Assembly (NCBI GenBank): GCA_963785125.1
Contig: CAWATU010000001.1
Coordinates: 744,001-808,000, forward strand
Direction of reading: 5' to 3'
DNA length: 64,000 bases
Origin: QHXN01 sp963785125
Lineage (GTDB): Bacteria; Acidobacteriota; Blastocatellia; Pyrinomonadales; Pyrinomonadaceae
The notes under the pieces are model-generated. The model was not told the DNA's origin, did no database searches, and was given only the letters and a program-made list of their open reading frames with translations. This document shows, one piece after another, positions 56,516 to 64,000 of this stretch. The translations under genes were made by a program, and so were the position numbers. The number at the start of each line of letters is the position of its first letter. Positions within the stretch are counted from its first letter, which is position 1.

Positions 56516-58005
56516 ACTTCTTCTCCCTGCGTGAGCAACGTGCCTTCTTGACGTAGTAATTCTACCAGATAGTCGATGTGTCGGCGTTCGGTGAGGAAAC
56601 TGTTGACGTTGATGCGCAACGCGCGCCGCCCGTGCAGCACGGTCGTCGCCAGCCAGGCCCCGCCCGAACGCTCGACGCGCTGTTGCAGTGCGCGCTGCAC
56701 CTCGTCCTGCCCTTCCGGCGATCTGGCCCGCGCCCACGCGGGAAGGTATCGCGCGCAGCAGAGCGCCGTCTCGACCTCGCCCACGCGCTCGAACTCTTCC
56801 AGCTCGTCGAAGCGCGAGGCGAGGTATTCGACCAGCTCAATCTGCCGGTCAACCACCTCTGCGTAGCCGCGCACGCCGAGCGACTTGAGCGCGGCCCAGA
56901 CCTTCAGGGCCATCCCGCGGCGCGTCCCCAACTGACCGTAGCGGAAGAAGTCGTACTCGACATCCGCCCCGCCGCGCTCCTCGCTCAGGTACTCGGGCGT
57001 GATGTCGAAGGCGTCGCGCAACACGCGTCCGCCGCCCTGCACGAGCAGCGCGCCGCACTCGAAGGGGACGAACATCCACTTGTGCGGGTCGAACGCGACC
57101 GAGTCGGCGCGCTCTAGCCCTCGCAAACGCCACCTGTGATTCTCCGAGAACGCGAGTGCGCCGCCGTAGGCCGCGTCAACGTGGAACCAGAGGCCGAACT
57201 CGCGCGCGATGTCGGCCAGCTCGTCCAGAGGGTCTACGACGCCGGTCGAGGTTGCGCCCGCCGCGCCCGCGACGCAGACGGGCGTGTGCCCCTCTTTCAA
57301 ATCCTCTTCGATGGCGCTTCGCAGCAAGTCCGTGCGGATGTGGAAGCGAGAGTCGGTCTCTATCTTCCTCAAGTTCTCGCGGCCGAGGCCGAGGATGTCA
57401 ACGCTCTTGATGAATGAGTAGTGGCACTGCTCGGAGGCGTAGACGATGAGGCGCCCGCCCGTGCCCCGCGTGTGGAGGCCGAGGTCGCGCGCGCCCTCGA
57501 CGGCCCGGTCGCGCGCGCACTTGAGGCCGACGAGGTTCGCCTCCGACCCGCCGCTCGTCAGAGTCCCGAACGCCTCGGGGCCGTAGCCGACGAGTTGGCA
57601 GAGCCAGCGCAGCACGCGCGCCTCGACGACGCTCAGAGAGGGCGAGTTGCGCCACGCCGCGCCGTTCTGGTTGAGGGCCGAGGTGACGGCGTCGGCCCAG
57701 ACCGCGACGGGCAGCGGCGTCGGGTTGAAGAGACCGAAGTAGCGCGGGCTCGGGATGTTCATCGCGTGCGGAATGAGGTCGCGCCCGATCTGCTCGAATA
57801 TCTCCCCGAAACCAACGCCCTCTTGCGGCAGCGGCTCGTCGAAGAGGTTGACCAGCTCTTCGGGCGTGGCCTTCGAGCAGACCGGCGCGGCGTCGAGCGC
57901 GCGCGCGTAGTCTGAGATGAGTCTGACGGCGGCGAGCCCCAGACGCTCGTGCTCTTCGGCGAGCGTGCGCGTGTCGGGAACCCGACTGTTGTTTGCTTCT
58001 GACAT
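56512..58005 (-). CDS. PLP-dependent decarboxylase (aromatic-amino-acid/glutamate decarboxylase group II)
   Basis: 497 residues. PLP contacts are H195 (EQCHYSFIK), D277 (HVDAAYGG) and the Schiff-base lysine K309 in FDPHKWMFVPFECG. GTLTSGGSEANLVGLKCAR near 147-165 binds the cofactor phosphate. Group II decarboxylases act on aromatic amino acids, histidine, glutamate or cysteine sulfinate; the substrate is not fixed by what I can see. Its start is 29 bases from the divergent rsmG start. The overlap with the exported PPDK-like gene suggests one operon. Confidence 0.9.
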   Translation of the reverse strand: MSEANNSRVPDTRTLAEEHERLGLAAVRLISDYARALDAAPVCSKATPEELVNLFDEPLPQEGVGFGEIFEQIGRDLIPHAMNIPSPRYFGLFNPTPLPVAVWADAVTSALNQNGAAWRNSPSLSVVEARVLRWLCQLVGYGPEAFGTLTSGGSEANLVGLKCARDRAVEGARDLGLHTRGTGGRLIVYASEQCHYSFIKSVDILGLGRENLRKIETDSRFHIRTDLLRSAIEEDLKEGHTPVCVAGAAGATSTGVVDPLDELADIAREFGLWFHVDAAYGGALAFSENHRWRLRGLERADSVAFDPHKWMFVPFECGALLVQGGGRVLRDAFDITPEYLSEERGGADVEYDFFRYGQLGTRRGMALKVWAALKSLGVRGYAEVVDRQIELVEYLASRFDELEEFERVGEVETALCCARYLPAWARARSPEGQDEVQRALQQRVERSGGAWLATTVLHGRRALRINVNSFLTERRHIDYLVELLRQEGTLLTQGEEV

Positions 58006-58034
58006 CCGCTAAGCTTCCGAATGGATTTGGGGAG

Positions 58035-58679
58035 ATGGCCGAACGAAAACTAACACCACGCGGCGAGTTTGACAAAGCGCTGGCGGAGCGCGCCGGGCGC
58101 TTCGGCGTCGAGCTGGACGAAGGCGCGCGGGAACGGCTCGGCGATTACTTCGAGCTGGTCGCGCGCGTGGAACCCGCGCCTCCACCTCGTCGCGCCCTGC
58201 CCGCCCGCGGAGTTCGCCGCGCGCCACGTGCTCGAATCGCTGACGGCGCTTCCCTACGTACCCTCAGGCGCGAACGTGCGTTGACGTGGGCTCGGGCGCG
58301 GGGCTGCCCGCCATCCCCTGCCTCGTCGCGCGGCCCGACTTGAAGGCCGTGCTGATCGAAGCCTCGCAGAAGAAGTCTGTCTTCCTGCGCGAGGCGCTGT
58401 CGCGGCTCGGGCTCTCCGCGCGTGCGACGCGTCGTCGCCGAGAGGTTCGAGACGGGTCGAGCCGCCAGACGCCGACCGCCTTACCTGCCGCGCCATCGAG
58501 CGCTTCACCGAAATACTGCCCGCGCTCGTCGAGTGGTCGTCGCACGTTCCGACGTTACTGCTCTTCGGCGGCGAGAGCTTCGCGAGAGGTGCTTGAGCTT
58601 GAAGCGGTTAACGTTCGAGTCAGTTCTCGTTCCGGAGTCGGAGAGGCGTTTTCTGTTTGTCGTGCGGCGGGACTCATAA
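58035..58679 (+). CDS. rsmG: 16S rRNA (guanine527-N7)-methyltransferase RsmG (several frame breaks)
   Basis: From ATG 58035 the frames join as ARRFG-type N-terminus (FDKALAERAGRFGVELDE), then APCPPAEFAARHVLESLTALPYVPSG, then the SAM-binding VDVGSGAGLPAIPCLVARPDLKAVLIEASQKKSVFLREAL, then AIERFTEILPALVEW and the terminal VLVPESERRFLFVVRR. Breaks lie near 58180, 58280, 58430 and 58590. These are the RsmG/GidB landmarks in order. It methylates 16S rRNA near the decoding site; loss gives low-level streptomycin resistance, so true decay is conceivable, but neighbours are broken in the same manner. Confidence 0.85.
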
Positions 58680-58693
58680 GGTCAGGTCAAAAA

Positions 58694-58724
58694 GAGAGGC
58701 GGGACTCATCGAGTCCCGCCTCTC
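58694..58724. terminator. bidirectional terminator between rsmG and the S55-like gene
   Basis: A 14-bp perfect stem (58694-58707 with 58711-58724, three-base loop) has CAAAAA on the left and GTTTTG on the right, so it can end both convergent transcripts. Confidence 0.9.
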
Positions 58725-58746
58725 GTTTTGACTAAAAAAGAGCTGC

Positions 58747-60631
58747 TTAGCGAATCACGGTGATGCCGATGAGCTGTTGGCCGTTGATGACGTAGTCGGC
58801 GGGCGGGCAGCTCCTTCTCGTTGAGCGGCGAGAGCACGGTGGGCGTGTAGCCGCCGGAGGCGCGGTCACTGTTGAGCGTGGCGACGAAGGAGGGCGGCAG
58901 GTTCGGCATCTCGTCGGTGCCGATGACGGCGCCGGTCGTGATGCGGAAGAGCTTGACGTAGAGCCGGTCGTTCTTCTTCATCTTGTTGATGGCGCCGACG
59001 AGCTGTCCCAAATCCTGCGGGACGAAGCTCTGCGAGGCCGAAGCCTGTTGCAGCGTGCCGCCGTCGCCGACGAAGAGGACGAGCTGCCCGGGCGGTACGT
59101 CGGCCGGAATCTGGACGGGGATGCGCTGGACGAACTGCTTGCCCGACTCCGTCCGGACGTAAGCCTGCACCTCGACGGTCTCGCCGCTGCGCACTTCGCT
59201 GCGGTCGAGCGCGATGCGGTCGAGCGTCGCCACACGCCGCACGTCCGTCGCCGCGAGGTCGAGCGTAATCTGACCCAACTCGACGCCCTCGAAGCCGCTC
59301 GACATGCAGAGCCTGGATGGGCGCGGCGACTGAGCCGGCGGCCGAGATGCCCGCGCCCTGCAGCCGAGAAGCGGCGCTCAAGCGATGATCGGCTCCTGCC
59401 CCTTGACTTCGATCTTCCCGCGGACGCTGACGGTCGAGTCGCCCAGCGCGCGCTCGCTCGAAGTGAGCGTGCTGTAGATCGTCATGTTCAGCAGCAGCGG
59501 CGTCAGGAACTCGTCGTTGGCGACCTCGTAGCGGAAGGTCTCGACGTGGTCGCGGCTGGTGTGGAGGTTGATGGTGACGGGAATCATCTTCGGCGCGTGG
59601 CCGAGTTGGCCGTAGATGCCGGTCGAGCGATCCTGCGAGATGGCGCCGACCATCTGACCCGGCGGCCGAGAGCTTGAAGGAGTTGAGCGTGTTCGGGATG
59701 ACCGTCACGACCTTCGACTCGGACATCGGCATGTCGGACGAGCCGAGGCTGAGGAACGGGTGGCCGAAGGCGTAGATCGCTCGCCGTCGCGATGCGTCAC
59801 CGTGCCCGAGGCCGCGATGGAGTAGTCGCCGCGCACAAGCTCGACGCTGACGCGAAGTGCCCGGCGCGAGCGTCTTTTCGGTCACCTTGCCGAGCGGCGT
59901 GATTGCTGAAGCGCCGCCGATGCCGGCGACGGGCATGAAGACCCTGCGCCTGTAGCTGCGGCGTGAACTGCGAGACCGACTGCGCCGAGAAGCCGTTGAA
60001 GACGAGCGGCGTCGCGATCGGCGCGAACTGCTGGCCGAGGAGCGCCGCAAGCGGCGAGCCCGTCGCGACCGGCGCGACGAAGCTGACGCCGCCGGTCTGC
60101 CTCTGCGGGAGCTCGACTTCCAGCTCGCGCCGGTCAGCTGCGAGTAAGAGACGGCGCGCGGCTCGCGCTGGAAGCCCGAGTCTGGTCGCGCCCTTCGCTC
60201 GACTGCCGACCCTGCTCGAACATCTCAATCATCTGCTTGATGGGCGTGATGCCGGCGATGGGCTCTTTGGCGAACGGGAAGGCGTAGGCGATGGCGCCGA
60301 CGAGCTTGCCGTCGATGTAGACGGGCGAGCCGGACATGCCCGCGAAGACGCTCGTGCGCTCGACCTGCGTGCCGGAGAGGCGTCGCGATGATGACCGACT
60401 TGCGCGGCGCCGGGAAGCCCGGCAGCACGCCGAGGATTTCGAGACCGAACTCTGCGGCTCCGCCCCGGCGAAGACCGTGCGCGCGACGCCCTTCTGTCCC
60501 GTGCGGACATCTTCGAGCGGGTAGTACTCCGTGACCTTGCGGGTGGCGGCGGCGGGCGTCGTGCCCTGCGCCAGCCCCGTAAGCTGTAGGGCGAGGAAGA
60601 GGGCGAACAGGACGACGGCGTTTCTTCTCAT
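58747..60631 (-). CDS. exported SpoIVB/S55-type serine peptidase-like protein (many frame breaks)
   Basis: About 620 residues when joined. From ATG 60631: signal peptide MRRNAVVLFALFLALQL, then YYPLEDVRTGQKGVARTVFAG (the S55 opening), FGLEILGVLPGFPAPRKSVI, then the active-site block VFAGMSGSPVYIDGKLVGAIAY with its serine, and ITPIKQMIEMFE. Later blocks: LSLGSSDMPMSESKVVTVIPN, INLHTSRDHVETFRYEVAND, GFEGVELGQITLDLAATDVRR and NKMKKNDRLYVKLFRITTG, ending GQQLIGITVIR. S55 domains are known from the SpoIVB sporulation protease, but this organism group does not sporulate and such proteins occur widely in acidobacteria. At least eight breaks. A good promoter lies 110 bp upstream. Confidence 0.78.
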
Positions 60632-60743
60632 CAAATTACCTCGGAGGGACGGGCGGAACGTTTAAAGGAGCGGCGGTTCGGCGTTTCGACTTCGCCCGAA
60701 CACCTGTCGAAGGGGGAACGAGAAAGGAGCCCCGCGCTTGCCG

Positions 60744-60773
60744 ACTATAACTGCGCCTTTCTCAAAGGGTCAA
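60744..60773 (-). promoter_or_regulatory. promoter of the S55-like gene
   Basis: On the minus strand TTGACC (60768-60773) and TATAGT (60744-60749), each one base off consensus, are 18 bp apart, about 110 bp ahead of the start codon. A bulged hairpin (60774-60802, CACAT/ATGTG arms) abuts the -35 box. The 294-bp divergent gap to mobA holds nothing else that I can support. Confidence 0.6.
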
Positions 60774-60925
60774 GCCACATCTTGTCCCAACAAGGATGTG
60801 GCCGGCAGTGTCAGGGGTTGCTTGGGTTAAATCCTTAATGGGATTACTTTTCCCGCAGCGTCCGTCTTGCCGCCCCTCCGGGACGCATGATACTTTCCGC
60901 CTCCCGGCGCCGGGACTGTAACAGA

Positions 60926-61510
60926 ATGTTAGACACCGAAGGCTTCATTCTGGTCGGCGGGCTTTCGAGCCGGATGGGCGAGGACAAGTCGCGTCTACGG
61001 CTCGGCGGGCGGACGTTCGTCGAGTCTGGCGGCAGATGCGCTGCGCGTCTGTCGCGAGCAGCGATGAGCGTCGTCGGCTCGCGGCGAAGGTGTGGAGTCC
61101 ACGGGCTGCCGGTCGTGCGCGACGTACACGAAGGGCTCGGCGCGATTGGGTGGACTGCACGCGGCGCTCGCCGCCTGCGGGGCGCGCTGGGCCGCGGTCG
61201 TCTCCTGCGACCTGCCCTTCGTCACGGGTGAGTTGTTCGTGCGCCTTGCATCTTTGCGCGGGGAGGAGTGGACGCGGTCGCGCCCGTGCAGGAGGACGGG
61301 CGGCCACAGCCGCTCTGCGCGCTCTACGCGCCCGCGCGTGCTTCGAGGCCGCCGAGAGCTCATCCGCGAGGGCGAGCTGCGTCCGCGCGCTCTGCTCGAA
61401 GCGGTGCGCGACGCGCTGGGTCGAATTTGAAGAGCTCTCCGACCTCGAAGGCGCGCGACATCTTCTTCACCAACGTCAACACCCCGACCGACTACGAAAA
61501 GGCCGCTGAA
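60926..61510 (+). CDS. mobA: molybdenum cofactor guanylyltransferase MobA-like (many frame breaks)
   Basis: From ATG 60926: MLDTEGFILVGGLSSRMGEDKSRLRLGGRTFVE, the nucleotide-binding signature LxGGxSSRMGxDK. Further blocks in other frames are HGLPVVRDVHEGLGAIG, GGLHAALAACGARWAAVVSCDLPFVTGELFVRL, VAPVQEDGRPQPLCALYAPA and FTNVNTPTDYEKA. At least six shifts. The order matches MobA, which attaches GMP to molybdopterin. The exact end is uncertain because the final frame has no stop near; about 61510 is a guess from family length. No other moco genes are present here. Confidence 0.72.
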
Positions 61511-61520
61511 GCGGGAACCC

Positions 61521-61582
61521 AAACCGTGACAAGAAAGAACTGCTTTCCCTCTTGTCACGGTTTACGGTTTACGGTTCACGCC
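61521..61582. repeat. hairpin with ACGGTTT heptamer repeats after mobA
   Basis: Bases 61521-61533 (AAACCGTGACAAG) pair perfectly with 61551-61563. The right side continues as ACGGTTT, ACGGTTT, ACGGTTC (61557-61577), giving the 7-nt rhythm on one side only. It lies just after the mobA end and 40 bases ahead of the hydrolase gene. Confidence 0.65.
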
Positions 61583-61621
61583 TTTTACTCACTTCACGCA
61601 TTTTGCATTTACAATGGTGCC

Positions 61622-62582
61622 ATGCCTCCTCGTCGCCGAACAGGGCGGAAAGCTTTTACGGCGCTGCTCCCGGTCATTCTGCTGTTATCGTGTCGCCGTC
61701 GTCTGGGCTGACGGCGTGGCTGGTCTATTCGGCGACGCGGCCGCCGCGCCGCGCACTACCTCGTCACTCCCGAGACAGTTCGCGCGTCTGAGCGACCGCG
61801 GCCTCAAGGCGACCGAAGAGACGTGGCGAACCGCGACGGCACGCGCGCGCGCGGCTGGCTCGTGCGCGGCGCCGAAGGCTCGCCCGCCGTCCTCCTTTTC
61901 CACGGCTATGGCGCCGACCGCTCCTGGCTCCTCAACCTCGGCGTGAAGATCAACGAGACGACGAACATGACGGTGCTGCTGCCCGACCTGCGCGGGCACG
62001 GGCGAGGAAGCGCCGGTCACGGCCTCCTCCTTCGGCTGGCTGGAGGCGAAGACGCGCTCGCCGCACTCGAATACCTGCGCGGGCTCAAGTCGCCGCAGGG
62101 GCGCGCGCTGGTCGGCCGCGCCGTCGGGCGTCTACGGCGTCGAGGTCGGGTGCCTACGCGGCGCTCGCGGCGCCGCAACGCGACACGGCCGTGCGGGCGG
62201 TCGCGCTCGACTCCGTGCCCGATAGCCCGGACGACGGTGCTGGCCGGGGCCGTCCGAGACCGCACGGGGCTCGACAACCGACTGTTGCAGGCGTTCGCGC
62301 GGCTCGGCACGCGCGTCTACTTCGCGGGCCGTTACAAGGCGGACCGGCCTGCAAGCTGGCCGAGGGCTCGGCGACCGGCAGGTGCTTCTGCTCTCGGGCG
62401 AGGGTGCCGGGCGCTGAAGCCAGACGACAGAGACGCTCGCCAACTGCTTCCCCACCCGCGCCAACGTCGAGACGCACACAGACCTTCCGCTCACCGGCCT
62501 CGCCCTCGCCTCCGCCTCTCCCGAGCAGGACGAAGCCTACGACCGCCGCCTCATCGACTTCTTCGACCGGGCGCTTCGTTGA
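61622..62582 (+). CDS. alpha/beta-fold hydrolase, exported or membrane-anchored (many frame breaks)
   Basis: The start MPPRRRTGRKAFTALLPVILLL at 61622 looks like an export signal. Then, in other frames, FARLSDRGLKATEETW, the strand and oxyanion region GSPAVLLFHGYGADRSWLLNLG, MTVLLPDLRGHGRGS, DALAALEYLRGLKSPQG, and near the end YDRRLIDFFDRALR. The blocks follow the order of serine-type alpha/beta hydrolases with an HGYG oxyanion loop; the nucleophile elbow falls in a broken region near 62120 (GxYGVEVGAYAAL) and cannot be read safely. Substrate unknown. Convergent with the transferase gene to the right. Confidence 0.65.
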
Positions 62583-62586
62583 AGAA

Positions 62587-62730
62587 GTGGGCAGAGGCAG
62601 ATGGCAGTAGGCAGTTAAGAAGAAGAGCAAGCGTTCGAGCAATAGGAGGAGGCGAGTGTCACGACCCGCCGCCTCCTATTCTTTCAGCGCCCTTTCTTGT
62701 TTTAACTGCCTACTGCCTCTGCCTACTCAC
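62587..62730. repeat. nested hairpin with GGCAGTA-type heptamers between convergent genes
   Basis: Outer arms of 7-nt repeats (GGCAGAG, GCAGATG, GCAGTAG and relatives): bases 62603-62618 pair perfectly with 62702-62717. An inner hairpin (about 62641-62680, AATAGGAGG with CCTCCTATT) lies within. It starts five bases after the hydrolase stop, and its right flank overlaps the transferase stop (62727-62729), so it can serve both. Confidence 0.75.
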
Positions 62731-64000
62731 TGTCTCACATACACGAGCGCGTACGACCATTTAAGGCGATACGTTTGGACTCAAGCGTGGGGTCTTCGAA
62801 GAGTTGATGTTCTTCGTTGCGCGGGACGATGACGAGGGCCGCGCCGCCCTTGTCCCGCGCGAACTCGGCGACCTGATTGGAGCCTTCCAGCTTCAAAGGC
62901 TCGCCGTTCTCGTCGTAGCCGAGACGGCCGGTGGCGTAGAACTCGGACGTGCGCTCGACCGTCGTGGAGGTTGACGACCGGCAGCGCTCCGAAGCCCTGC
63001 GCCGCGGCTTCGTCCAGCGCGGGGCCGAGCGTCTCCTTCTGCGTCACGCGCCCAGCACGCCGCTCGCGACGATGAGCACGACCGTCAAAAGCGTCGCCCC
63101 TACAACCGAGACCGCGCAAAGCTCCCTCCTCCTCGGCAGAAGAGCGCGAACAGGGCCGCGAGCCCCGCGGGCAACAACAGGGCCACTACGTAGCACCGGC
63201 GAGAGCCCGCGCAGCAAGCGCCAAGGCTCGCTGACGTGAAAGACGAGGAACATGACCCCGCCGCGAAGACCAGAACGCGAGCAGGCCCGTCAACCTCATC
63301 GCCGCCAACCCGCCCGGCCCGCGCAGGTACCTGTGCAGCCCGTCGCCCGCCAGCAGCGCCGCGCCCGCAGCGCCGGCAGCACGTAGCCCGGCAGCTTCGA
63401 CCCCGACGCCGAGAAGAAGAGCAGCGGCACGACGAGCCACGCGAGGCCAGCACGCGCAGCTTGCTGGCCGCGTCCTCGGCGCGCGCGTTCGTCCCGACCG
63501 CGCCCGCCAGCCCGACCGAACAGGAACGACGTCCACGGCAGCGCCAGCCCGAGCGTCATCGGCAGGTAGAACCAGAAAGGCTGCGGGTGGTGATAGCTTG
63601 TTCGAAACGTAGCGCGCGAAGTGGTGCTGCACGAAGAACTCGTCCACGAACGCGTGGCCGTGGCGCGCGATGACCGGCCCGTACCAGACGGCCGCCAACA
63701 GCAAAGCGAGCAGCACGCCCCACAGCACGCCGAGTCTTAAGAGCCCCGGCCAGCGCCGCCGCAACACGTAATAGACGACGATCGACGCGCACGGGATGAC
63801 AACGCCCACCAGCCCTTTCGCCAGCAGCGACGCGCCGACGAAGAAGTAGAAACCCACGAGCCACGTCTTGCGCCCGGCGTCGCCGCGCTCGACCTCGGAG
63901 CAGTAGAAGCACGCGAGCGCGCCTGTCACGGCCGTCGTCAGAATCGTGTCGAAGCTCACGCGCGCGCGAAGACGATCAGTCCCAGCGTCGAAGCGACGAC
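62727..64000 (-). CDS. GT-C (ArnT/GT39-like) membrane glycosyltransferase, 3' part, frame-broken, cut by window edge
   Basis: The 5' end lies beyond 64000. Readable blocks on the minus strand include FDTILTTAVTGALACFY, GFYFFVGASLLAKGLVGVVIP, YVLRRRWPGLLRLGVLWG, AAVWYGPVIARHGHAFVDEFFVQHHFARYVSN and, after shifts, helices toward a soluble end KWSYALVYVRQ just before the stop at 62727. HGHAFVDEFFVQHHFARY is characteristic of ArnT-like lipid A or protein glycosyltransferases. At least seven frame breaks. A second GT-C enzyme is at 3089. Confidence 0.75.

Overview
The window is GC-rich, densely coded and carries mostly single-copy housekeeping genes. The gene set and layout fit an Acidobacteriota genome, probably class Blastocatellia (Pyrinomonadaceae-like); this is inference from gene content and style, because no rRNA is present. 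Several stretches (about 19.6-24.8 kb, 25.4-28.1 kb, 33.0-33.3 kb and 58.1-64 kb) carry many single-base frame breaks in genes that should be essential (sufB, sufD, sufS, gnd, rsmG). That looks like residual indel error in a long-read or metagenome assembly, not gene decay. Such genes are given here as whole spans with the breaks described.

Layout. 1-0.8 kb: start of an exported M16 zinc peptidase. 1.3-12.5 kb, plus strand: an FHA-trypsin membrane protein, a GT-C glycosyltransferase, an unknown exported protein, an exported alkaline-phosphatase-superfamily phosphodiesterase, a flippase-like/FtsX fusion and a SET methyltransferase. 12.6-18.8 kb, minus: a peptide and D-amino-acid salvage operon (N-acylamino acid racemase, M20 hydrolase, GNAT, gamma-glutamyltranspeptidase, Xaa-Pro aminopeptidase). 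18.9-24.95 kb, minus: rrf2-sufBCDSU iron-sulfur assembly operon behind a clear promoter that overlaps an IscR-type palindrome. 25.07-25.36 kb: an array of 21-bp repeats. 25.4-37.1 kb, minus: glucose catabolism (tal-pgi fusion, gnd, zwf, opcA, glk, pgl, then a glucosidase). 37.4-42 kb: an exported unknown, an ATP-grasp protein with a histone-like tail, tRNA-Phe, an unassigned small RNA unit and an amidohydrolase. 42.1-43.1 kb: recA. 43.3-52.2 kb, minus: all seven trp genes in order E-G-D-C-F-B-A, interrupted by an ankyrin lipoprotein and a diguanylate cyclase. 52.2-58.0 kb, minus: zinc ribbon, dienoyl-CoA reductase-like SDR, hisA, TPR lipoprotein, exported PPDK-like protein and PLP decarboxylase. 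58-64 kb: rsmG, SpoIVB/S55-like protein, mobA, alpha/beta hydrolase and the 3' part of an ArnT-like transferase, all frame-broken.

The most unusual non-coding signal is a set of intergenic hairpins whose arms are built from 7-nt repeats. Each locus has its own heptamer, the two arms match each other, and most sit on or just after a stop codon. The same 7-nt rhythm appears inside one coding region (ankyrin signal peptide), and the 21-bp array is three times seven. Together with the unassigned RNA unit and the regulatory site ahead of suf, these are the observations most worth following up.
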